Of a stretch of 64,000 bases of DNA, positions 7,880 to 16,800 are shown one piece after another. The translations under genes were made by a program, and so were the position numbers. Numbering within the stretch: the first letter of the stretch is position 1; each line of letters begins with the position of its first letter. Source of the stretch: Streptomyces aureocirculatus (GTDB lineage: Bacteria > Actinomycetota > Actinomycetes > Streptomycetales > Streptomycetaceae); contig NZ_JOAP01000044.1 of assembly GCF_000720475.1 (NCBI RefSeq), forward strand, positions 1 to 64,000. The letters are read 5' to 3'. Under the pieces are notes generated by a model. The model saw only the letters and a list, made by a program, of their open reading frames with translations, had not been told where the DNA came from and ran no database searches.

Positions 7880-8236
7880 TCAGCCCCCTAGTCGGCCCAG
7901 CTTCTTCGCGACGTTCCTGTTCAACTGCTCGCGCCACCGGTCGCGGTAGGTACGAGCTCCTTCTCCGCCGGTCAGCGCAGTACAGAAGCCGGGGATGTCG
8001 TCGCCCAGCACCTCGTGAACGCTCTGCCCCTCCGCCGCTGCCTCTTCGAGCAGCCCCAGGGCGCCGTCCAGGATCGGCATCAGGTTGCGGCCGGTGAAGT
8101 CCCCGTAGGGGGAGGTGTGGAGCTTGATCTGTTCCCACGCCGCACGGTAGTCGGCCGGCAGTGCCGCGGCCCGGCCTTCGAACGCCTTGTACTCCCTGGT
8201 GAGGTCGCTGCCCGTGATGGTCTCCCAGAAGGTCAT
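7880..8236 (-). CDS. DUF1048 family protein (paralogue)
   Basis: 118 residues from ATG 8236 (MTFWETITGSDLTREYKAFE). A longer open frame to 8599 is a shadow of the PadR gene. It shares the family pattern with its neighbour: LPADYRAAWEQIKLHTSPYG, a Leu-rich middle, and DDIPGFCTALTGGEGARTYR near the C-terminus, equivalent to DIAAFCDDL in the neighbour. Its start overlaps the PadR stop (ATGA), so it is translationally coupled and probably co-regulated. The two paralogues may form a heteromer; this is inference. Confidence 0.8.
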   Translation of the reverse strand: MTFWETITGSDLTREYKAFEGRAAALPADYRAAWEQIKLHTSPYGDFTGRNLMPILDGALGLLEEAAAEGQSVHEVLGDDIPGFCTALTGGEGARTYRDRWREQLNRNVAKKLGRLGG

Positions 8237-8559
8237 CGCCCGCCCTCCTTGAGCTTGTCGATTCGTGAGGAGAGGTACTCCCACTTCGCCCAGAACGCCG
8301 CGAGTTCTTCGCGCCCTGCGTCGTTCAGCGCGAAGAACTTGCGTGGTGGTCCCAGTCCGGACGGCCGCTTCGTCACCTGGACGAGGCCGTTCCTCTCCAG
8401 CCGCAGCAGGATGGTGTAGATCGTCCCTTCGACGACGTCGGTGAAGCCGAGTTCGTTCAGTCGACGGGTGATGGCGTACCCGTAGGTCTCCTCGCTGTCG
8501 ATGATTTCCAGCACGCAACCCTCGAGCGTGCCCTTCAGCATCTCCGTCAGATCGTCCAT
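8233..8559 (-). CDS. PadR family transcriptional regulator
   Basis: 108 residues from ATG 8559; the open frame to 8751 includes IS debris and is rejected. PadR winged helix: MLKGTLEGCVLEIIDSEETY with YGYAITRRLNEL (recognition region), GTIYTILLRLERNGLVQVTK (wing), GPPRKFFALNDAGREELAAF and a short C-terminal dimerisation helix. PadR proteins repress their own operons and release DNA on ligand binding. It is the first gene of a three-gene operon with two DUF1048 genes and sits 24 bp downstream of a long palindrome that is its likely operator. Confidence 0.9.
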   Translation of the reverse strand: MDDLTEMLKGTLEGCVLEIIDSEETYGYAITRRLNELGFTDVVEGTIYTILLRLERNGLVQVTKRPSGLGPPRKFFALNDAGREELAAFWAKWEYLSSRIDKLKEGGR

Positions 8560-8583
8560 CGCGGTCCTGTTCGGTTCTCTTGG

Positions 8584-8615
8584 TACTGCGTAGTACCAAG
8601 TACCACTACACAGTA
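8584..8615. promoter_or_regulatory. 32-bp inverted repeat, probable PadR operator
   Basis: The left half TACTGCGTAGTACCA (8584-8598) and the right half, read in reverse complement TACTGTGTAGTGGTA (8615-8601), match at 11 of 15 positions around a 2-bp centre. Nested inside is the AGTACCAAGTAC core. It lies just upstream of the PadR start at 8559, where an autorepressor would act and where the operon promoter should be. Confidence 0.65.
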
Positions 8616-8629
8616 ACACGAAGTAGAGG

Positions 8630-8725
8630 GGCTGGGGCCATCGCTTCGGAGACGCTCGACGCGGTGACCAAGGCCAGCAGTGACAGGCCCGGAGTGTCGA
8701 CGACGACGCTGCGTTTGCGGGCGGC
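8630..8725 (-). mobile_element. IS5-family transposase fragment
   Basis: Reading leftward, about 30 codons give RKRSVVVDTPGLSLLALVTA followed by SSVSEA. This matches the GRKRHIVVDTLGLLLxVxVTAAxVQD block around the second catalytic Asp of IS5-type DDE transposases. Nothing else of the element is recognisable on either side and no inverted repeats were found. It is a relic just upstream of the PadR operon. Confidence 0.5.
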
Positions 8726-9501
8726 GGAGCGACGCTCGCGACGCGGCACAACCGATCTGTTGAGCTCGCTGAGGTCTGTGATTCGTCTACCGGAGGGTCT
8801 TGCCGGTGACGCAGGTGGTGGCGTACTGGCAGTGGTGGTCCGCGGCGGGTGGCATTCAGGTGGCCGGGCCCCTTGGTCGGCTGTGAACCGGTTGCCGACC
8901 GGGGTGACCGCGATCGGTTCGCAGCAGCGTGAGACCTGCTCAGCCTTGCCCGAACCTCAAGGGGACACCGACTGACCTGACCCGCACTCCGAAGGAGGCC
9001 GCTGGAGCCGATGCCGTCGATGCCAGTGGCCCCAGCCCTCGTCGCATGGACTGTGGCGGGGGTTCTGCCCGAAGCCGGGCGGCCAACTCTCAGACCTGCG
9101 CCTGCTTCTGCTGCGTAGGAGCAGGCTCACTCCGAGCACTTGGAGGACAAGCTGCGTGGCCATGGCGTCGCCGCGGGCCAGCAGGGCCACCATGGCCTGT
9201 CGGCGGCCATGACGGCCAGGCTCGCGGTATGCGTCGTGAGGGGCTCGGCTGCCAACCCTGGGAGAAGCCGTGGCTGGCGTCGCCGTACCCGGTGAGGGTC
9301 ACGTCACGGGTGCCGAGTGCGGCCCGAGCTTGCGCCGGGTGCCGGCCCAGCCGCCGCTGGCGATGCGATCCGCTGATCCGCAGGTGAGGCGAGGGTTGCG
9401 GTCACCGCCAACTCCTGTACCGAGACGGATTCGATCGGGCCGCTCCATCCGAGACGGCCCGGGCATCCTTCTCTGTACATGCCAATGCCGCTGTGGCGAG
9501 G
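8726..9501. other. decayed non-coding stretch
   Basis: About 780 bp between the IS5 relic and the reductase stop. A minus-strand run at about 9330-9080 contains coding-like pieces in two frames (DVTLTGYGDASHGFSQGW; MVALLARGDAMATQLVLQVL) that look like one disrupted gene of unknown family. No intact gene, RNA gene or clear hairpin was seen. Confidence 0.4.
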
Positions 9502-10632
9502 TCACGTGGCGGTGGTGGTTGAGGTTCCCAGAGCCTGTGCAAGGTAATGCTCGTCTACGGGCTTGGGGTCGGGTAGTTCGCCGATCCTTGTCATTAGCTG
9601 GGACCGGTCATAGGTACGCCGCTGTGCGGCATAGCCTAGGAAGCTTGCCCGTTGCATGACGAGCTGCTCCAGAGATGTGGGGGCGGGCAGTTCGGGCACC
9701 AGGTCCAGGGCAACGCCTGGGTGGCGAAGTTCGAGGGCCCGAAAAAGTGTGGTTGTTGCGGTGTTCTTGGGATGGGTGATGTGCAGAGTCTGGACCAGCG
9801 GCGTGTCGTGGGGGATCTCGGCGGCTCGGACCATGGCGTGAGCGGCGTAGTCGACTTGGAGCATGTTCCAGGCGCCCTGGGGGTCGACGGGGATGCGGAC
9901 GTGCAGCCTGGTTCCGTCTTCCCAGCCGTTCGCGAGGATGTCGGCCAGGCTGCGCCCTCGCATGGTCCATGAGCGTGCCGTGTCGTCGGTGAGTCGGACC
10001 AGGGTGTCCAGGGGCTGGCCGGGGAGGCCGTGGGGAGCTGGGCGGTGGGAGACCAGGAGGCTGGGGCGCATGATGGTCGCGGGGCGGGCACCGGTCCTGG
10101 CCCAGGTGTGCACGATGGTCTCGGCGGTGTATTTGGTCTCTTCGTAGGAGGTGAGAAACCCGTCGTCGCGCAGGTCGTCTTCAAGGATGTGGCCGGTAGT
10201 GCGTCGGCCGGCGACAGCGATAGTGCTGACGTGGACGACGTGGGCGCCGGGGGCGGCGTCGGCGAGCTCAAGGACGTGGCGGGTGCCCATCACATTGGTC
10301 CGGTGCAGGGGCACCGGATCGCCTTCCAGGCTGAGCGCGGCCGCACTGTGCCAGATCTGGGTCAGTCCGTCGGCCAGTTGCACCCGTTGGGCTGCGGTGA
10401 GGGCCATGCCCGGCTGGCTGAGATCTGTGCTGAAGAAGCGCAACCGGTCCAGGGCGCCCGGTGGCAGGGGTGGGGCGTCAAGCCAGGTGATGGCGGCTTC
10501 CGTCCGCGTGCGCAGGTCCTTTTCGCCGCCGCGCCCGAGGATGATCAGCGGCTGGTCGCCGGGGCGGGCGAGGAGTTCGCGGGCGAGGCGGCTGCCGAGG
10601 AATCCGGTGGCGCCGGTGATCAGGATGGACAA
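9502..10632 (-). CDS. NAD(P)-dependent thioester-reductase-like SDR
   Basis: 376 residues from TTG 10632, preferred because GGAG lies 5 nt upstream; a GTG at 10659 would add 9 residues. Extended SDR of the thioester-reductase/male-sterility type (NAD_binding_4). Rossmann motif TGATGFLGSR at the very N-terminus, HSAAALS and TNVMGTRHVLELA in mid-domain, and catalytic YEETK (YxxxK) near residue 175. Such domains reduce carrier-bound acyl thioesters to aldehydes or alcohols; here it is a free-standing protein. It is transcribed divergently from the PKS at 10887, which ends in ACP and has no thioesterase, so reductive chain release is the natural hypothesis. An epimerase/ketoreductase acting on the product is the alternative. 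Confidence 0.8.
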   Translation of the reverse strand: MSILITGATGFLGSRLARELLARPGDQPLIILGRGGEKDLRTRTEAAITWLDAPPLPPGALDRLRFFSTDLSQPGMALTAAQRVQLADGLTQIWHSAAALSLEGDPVPLHRTNVMGTRHVLELADAAPGAHVVHVSTIAVAGRRTTGHILEDDLRDDGFLTSYEETKYTAETIVHTWARTGARPATIMRPSLLVSHRPAPHGLPGQPLDTLVRLTDDTARSWTMRGRSLADILANGWEDGTRLHVRIPVDPQGAWNMLQVDYAAHAMVRAAEIPHDTPLVQTLHITHPKNTATTTLFRALELRHPGVALDLVPELPAPTSLEQLVMQRASFLGYAAQRRTYDRSQLMTRIGELPDPKPVDEHYLAQALGTSTTTAT

Positions 10633-10831
10633 GGCATCTCCACGGCAGGGATCGGACACAGGGATGTGACGCTACGTGATTCTGTCCGCTCCTCGGAACT
10701 GCTGCCGCATATGGATGCCCTCTCACCCGAAAGGGTCGTCGACCCGACATCCGTGCACGTCACCGGTTTCAGTGAAAGCTAAGTAGGTGGGCCCACAAGC
10801 GTGGGGATAGTCAGCGCACACCACGAGTGCG

Positions 10832-10846
10832 GCTACGTTACGTAGC
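10832..10846. promoter_or_regulatory. perfect palindrome in the divergent SDR/PKS intergenic region
   Basis: GCTACG-TTA-CGTAGC: a perfect 6-bp inverted repeat with a 3-bp spacer, 41 bp upstream of the PKS start codon and about 200 bp from the divergent reductase start. Its size and position suit a TetR/MarR-type operator. No cognate regulator gene lies next to it. Confidence 0.4.
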
Positions 10847-10886
10847 GCTCGGCTGGTCTCCCAGCCCGTCTCGAAGGGTCGCGTAC

Positions 10887-13800
10887 ATGCACCGGGAACC
10901 GTCTGCTCTTGATGAGCGTGCCATCGCCGTCGTGGGAGCGTCGTGCCGTCTGCCCGGCGGCATCACCGGGCTGGAACAGATGTGGGACGCCTTGCGGGAC
11001 CAGCGTGATCTGATCACCGAAATGCCCGCCGACCGATTCGACACCAGCCGGTTCGTGGACACGCAAATGCCGCGGCCGGGCAAGTCCTACACGGCGGCCG
11101 GCGGATTCCTGGACGATGTCGCGGGCTTCGACAGCGCCTACTTCGGAATTCCTCCCAAGGAAGCCGCCCAGATGGACCCCCACCACCGGCTGTTGCTGGA
11201 GTTGGCGACCGAGGCGCTGGACGACGCTGCCATCGACCCCGAAATGCTGGCCGGCACCGATACCGCCGTGTATGTCGGTATCTCTGATACCAGCTACGCC
11301 TCCTCCCACATCTACGACCCGCGTGGGATGAACCCCTACACGATGTCGGGTGGAGCCCTGTCGATCGCCGCGAACCGGCTCTCGCACACCTTCGATCTGC
11401 GCGGCCCCAGCATGGTCGTGGACACCGCCTGCTCCTCATCACTGGTGGCACTGGACCGGGGCTGTCGCACCCTGTGGGAGGGGACCAGTCGCACCGTGCT
11501 GTGCGGCGGGGCGAACGTTTTGCTCTCCCCCTATCACTACGTCGGTTTCTCCCAGGCCGCGATGCTTTCCCGCCGCGGCAGGTGCGCCGCCTTCGACGCC
11601 GACGCCGACGGCTTCGTGCGCGCCGAGGGCGGCGGCCTCGTGGTGCTCAAACGGCTGCCGGACGCGGTGGCCGACGGTGACCGCGTTCTCGGCCTGATCC
11701 TGGGGACCGGCAGCAACTGCGACGGGCGCACCATGGGCCTGGCGCTGCCCAGCGCCGAGGCCCAAGAGGCCCTGCTGCGCAGCACCTACGCGCGGGCGGG
11801 CGTGCACCCCAACGAGCTGGTGTACTTCGAGGCCCACGGGACGGGCACCGCGGTAGGGGATCCGCTGGAGGCCCGGGCCATCGGCCAGGCGCTGGGGATG
11901 CGGCGCATCGCCGGGCCGCTGCCGATCGGTTCGGTGAAGACCAACACGGGCCATCTGGAGCCCGCTTCGGGCATGGCAGGACTGTGCAAGGCCCTGCTCG
12001 TGCTGCGGCACCGGCTCATTCCGGCTTCTTTGCACGCCGCGCAGCCCAGCCCGGACATCGACTTCACCGGCCTTGGCATCGACCTGGTCGCCGAGAACCG
12101 CCCGCTGGCCGATACGCCGCGCCCGGTGGTGGGCGTCAACTCCTTCGGCTTCGGCGGAGCCAACGCCCATGCCATCGTGGCCGCCGCGCCGCCGCCCACT
12201 GCACCCGCCCCCTGCACGCCGCCGCCGGAGGGCCTGCCGGTGCTGGTCAGCGCGCGCACCGAGCCGGCGCTGGCGGAGGCCGCCTCACGTATGGCACGGC
12301 GCCTGACGGACGCCGATCCCCACGAGTTCTACGACATCGCCTACACCTCCTGCCGGCGCCGGGCCAAGCACGAACACCGCGCGGCCGTCCTGGCCGCCAC
12401 AGCAGAGGACGCGGCCGAACGGCTCACCCTGCTCACCTCAACCGGTAAGAGCAGCTTGGTCAAAGCAGTGCGCGCGGGACGGGTCGCGTTCGTCTACGCG
12501 GGCAACGGAACGCAGTGGGCCGGCATGGGCGCTGACCTGATGGCCCACGATGCCGTCTTCCAAGAGGCGGTCAAGGAGGTGGACGGCCATCTGGCGCCGC
12601 TGCTGGGCTGGTCGATCACCGACTACCTCGCCAAGCCGGCCCAGCAGTGGCAGCTGGCGCCTACCGAGGTGACCCAGCCGCTGCTGTTCGCCGTCCAGGC
12701 GGGCCTCACCCGGATGTTGCGCGCCTGGGGGGTGGATCCGGCCGTGGCATTCGGTCACAGTGTCGGGGAGGTCGCCGCTGCGTACGCCGCCGGGGCCCTC
12801 ACCCTGGCGCAGGCGTGCCAGGTGATCGCGGTACGTAGCCAGGCGCAGGCGGAAACCGCGGGCAGCGGGCGCATGGCCGCGGCCGGATTGCCCCGTGAGC
12901 AGGCCGTGCAGAAGGTGGAGGAGTCTGCGGGGCAGTTGGAGATCGCCGGTATCAACAGCGACCAGGACGTCACGTTCGCCGGAAGCGCCGAGGCGCTGGC
13001 GGTGCTGGGGGAGCATCTGACCGCACAGGGTGTCTTCTTCCGCGACCTGGACATGGACTACGCCTTCCACAGCAGCGCCATGGACCCGCAGCACGAACCG
13101 GTCCGCGCAGCGCTCACGACCCTGACTCCGCAGCCGGCCCGGGTCCCCTTCATCTCCACGGTCACCGGGTCCTGGCACAACGGAGCGGAGCTGGATGCCA
13201 CCTACTGGTGGCGCAACCTGCGCGAGCCCGTGGCTTTTGCCGCGGCCGTGAAGGAGGCGCTCGACGACGGCGTGGACATCTTCCTGGAGATCAGTCCCCA
13301 CCCGGCGCTGCGCACCTACCTGCGGCGCCTGACCGCGGCACGCCCCCAAACGACCACGGCCGTCCTGCCCACCCTGCGCCGGGGGGCCGACGGCCCCCTG
13401 GCCATGGCCGGCACGCGGGCAGCGCTGCTGGCGGCCGGGGCACGCACCGACTGGACGCGCTACTTCCCCCGGCCTGGCCAGGTCACTGGCCTGTTTCCCT
13501 ATCCCTGGCAGAGAGCGCGGCACTGGAACGTACCCGCGGATCGCACCTACCGACGTCCCGCCGAACACCCGCTCCTGGGCAGCCGCATCCCCGCGCCCTC
13601 CCCTCTGTGGAGCGGGCCCGTCGAACCCGTGCGCATTCCCTGGCTGGCCGACCACCGTGTCGCAGGCAGCGTCCTCATGCCCGCGACCGGCTATGTGGAG
13701 ATGGCCCAGGCCGCCGCACGCGCCGTCCTGGATGCGCCGGTCGAGGTGGAGCATCTGGACATCAGCAGCGCCCTGGTCGTGCCCTGGGCCGATGCTTCCG

Positions 13801-16800
13801 CCGTGCACCTGCAGGTCGCCCTGAACCCCGATGACGGCGTTCTGATGGTCTCCAGCACCGACGACCACAGTCGTGAGCCGCGTCTGCACGCCCGCGCCCG
13901 AGTACGCGCCCTGATCGCCTCCCGGCCCGCCCCGCTCGAGCTGGACGCTCTCGCCGCGCGGTGCACCCAGCAGATCACCGCCGAGGAGCACTACACCGCA
14001 TGCGCCCGGGCCGGTCTGGATTACGGTCCGTCCTTCCGCGTGTTGAGCGAACTGCACACCGACGGCACACACGTGCTGGCGCGCTACGCACACCAAAGTC
14101 CCGGCGCTCCCTATGCTGCCCACCCGGCGCTGCTGGACGCCGCGCTGCAGGCGGGTTTCCCCCTACTGGCTGACCTGGTGGCGCAGGGCCAGGCCTATCT
14201 GCCCGCCTCGATCGGCGCGGTACGCGTGTGGGCCACGCCCTCCGCGGCGGGATGTATCACTGTGCGCGAGCGGTCCCGCACCGAGAACGAAGTCTGCTGG
14301 GACGTGACCATCGCCGACCCGGACGGCACCGTGACCGCCCGGCTCGAGGGCTGCCGTCTGCGCCGGTTCTCCGGTTCGGCCCGCACCTCAGTGGCCGTGC
14401 ACCACACGGTGCTGCGGGTCGCCCGCCACGAGAACGAGTCCGGTCCCGCCCACTCGCCAGTGCCCCTGCCCGCGCAGGTGACAGACGTCTGCGCCCCCAG
14501 GATCGCCGAGGCGTGCAAACAGTTCCGAGAGCTGCGTTTCGCGGAATTCACGGCCGACGGCAGCGCTATGTGGGTCCGTGAGCTCGCCGCGGCAGTGGCC
14601 TCACTGCTCCCCGATCCCCTGGCGTCCTTCACCTGGGACGAACTCGTGGGACACGGAATGCAAGAGCGGCACCTGCGCTTGACCCGCCTGATGCAGCCGG
14701 CGATGGAACGACACGGAGTCCTGCACAGGAAAGCCAACGGGCGTTTGTGCCTGAGCGACGATCCTGCGGGCACAGACGCCACGCACGCCGCTTGGGTACG
14801 AAAATACCCGCAGTTCCTCGCCACACAGGCACTGTTCGCCCAACACAGCGCCCACCTGGCCGACATCCTGCGCGGTGTCCGTGACCCGATGGAGCTGCTG
14901 GCCGACGAGACATCGGCGAAGATGCTCGAGCAGTTCTACGACACCGCCCCCTTCTGCCGTCTTGCCAACCGTCTGGCCCAGACGATGCTGCAGGAGATCG
15001 TCCGCAACTGGCCGGCCGGACGGCCGCTGCGCATTCTCGAAGTGGGAGCCGGCACCGGCGGGCTGACCGCTGCGCTGCTGCCCCTGCTGCCTGCAGATCT
15101 CACGCGCTACTGCTTCACCGACGCCTCCCCCTTCTTCTTCTCCCGGGCCCGCAAGCGCTTCGCGGCCTATGACTTCCTCGACTACCGCACCCTCGACCTG
15201 GATGTCCCACCCAGCGAACAGGGCTTCACCCCTTACTCGTTCGACCTAGTCGTGGCGGGAAATGCGCTGCACACCGCCAACGACCTCGCACGTGCCGTCC
15301 GGCACGTCGCCGGGCTGCTGGCCCCCGGCGGGGGACTGCTCGCCACCGAAGTACACGACCCGGAGGTGCTGGCACCCATTTTCGGCACCCTGGACAGCTT
15401 CTACAGCAACACCGATACCGCCCTGCGACCCCGCTCCATCCTCCTGCCGCGCGCGCAGTGGCCCGGCCTGCTGAAGGAAGCCGGCTTCCAGCACGTGGTC
15501 AACGGCACGGACAACAGCCACCACGACGGCTCCGTCTTGCTGGCGACACTGCCCGTCACCCCCTCACACGACGCGCTTGCCCAGCCCGGGCTGGCAGCAC
15601 AGACGTCGTTCCTCGTGACCGCGGAGACCCCCGACGAACTGCCGTTCGCCCAGACTCTGGCCGAAACACTCCCCCCGCACAACGGACGTGCTGCGGTGGC
15701 CGCCCTCGCGCCCGAGACCTGTGAGCAGTGGCAAGACCTCCTGTCCCTCGCCGCAGCGGGCGAGGAGGCCGGCACACCGGGCGTGCTCCTTGTGCTCGGC
15801 CGTGCCACCGAGGACGACCCGGATGCCGCTATCTCCCGCACCGCACGACGCGCCGGGGTGCTGCGTGCCGGGCTTGCCGCATGCGCCAGCGGGTTGGCAG
15901 ACCACAACCGCGCTGACGTGTGGGTGGTCACCCGCCCCAGCGGAGCTGTCGAAAGCGGCATGGAGGCCGAACAGCCGGCCGACGCCGCCATCTGGGGCAT
16001 GACACGCTGCCTGTCCAACGAACTGCCCCAAGTGTGCCTGCGGCGCGTGTCCCTGCACCGCACCGCCGACCTGCAGCACGATGCCCGCCGGATCGCACGA
16101 GAACTGAGCGCGCCCGGAGACGAGGACGAGATCATCTTGGCCGAACACGGCCGCTTCGTCCCGCGCGAACAGCACCGCCCCACCACCCGGGCGGCGGCCA
16201 AGGGCCTGTCCTACACCCTCAAAACACACAATCCCGGTCTGTCCTACACACTGGCCTGGCACGAAACCGTCCGGCCCACGCCGGGCCCGGGAGAAGTTCT
16301 CCTCGAGGTCAAGGCGGCAGCTCTCAACTACCGCGACCTCATGCAGAGCACCGGCCTGCTGCCGGCCGAAGCCGTAGAGGGCACCCTCAGCGAAATCGGC
16401 ATGGGACTGGAATGTGCAGGCATCGTCGCTGCCTGCGGCGAAGGCGTAACCCACGTGCAGCCGGGCGACCGGGTCGCCGGCATGGCCGCCGCGTCCCTGT
16501 CCTCCTACACGCTCAGCCGCGCTGAGGGCCTGCTGCCGCTGCCGGCGGACATGACCTTTGCCCAGGCAGCGACCCGGCCGGTGGCCTACGCCACCGTTCT
16601 CTACAGCCTGCGCACCCTGGCGCGCCTGCAGCCCGGCGAGACCGTACTGGTCCACGGTGCGGCCGGAGGTGTCGGGCTTGCCGCCCTGAACTACGCGGCC
16701 CATTGCGGCGCACACGTCATCGCCACCGCGGGCAGCGACCTCAAGCGCAACTGCCTCAGGGCCGTGGGCATCAAGCACGTCCTGGACTCCCGCTCCCTCG

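Noticed and set aside
10827..10886. N-terminal extension of the first PKS to 10827
   Set aside because: The 20 extra codons cover the palindromic operator candidate, and ATG 10887 has its own ribosome site.
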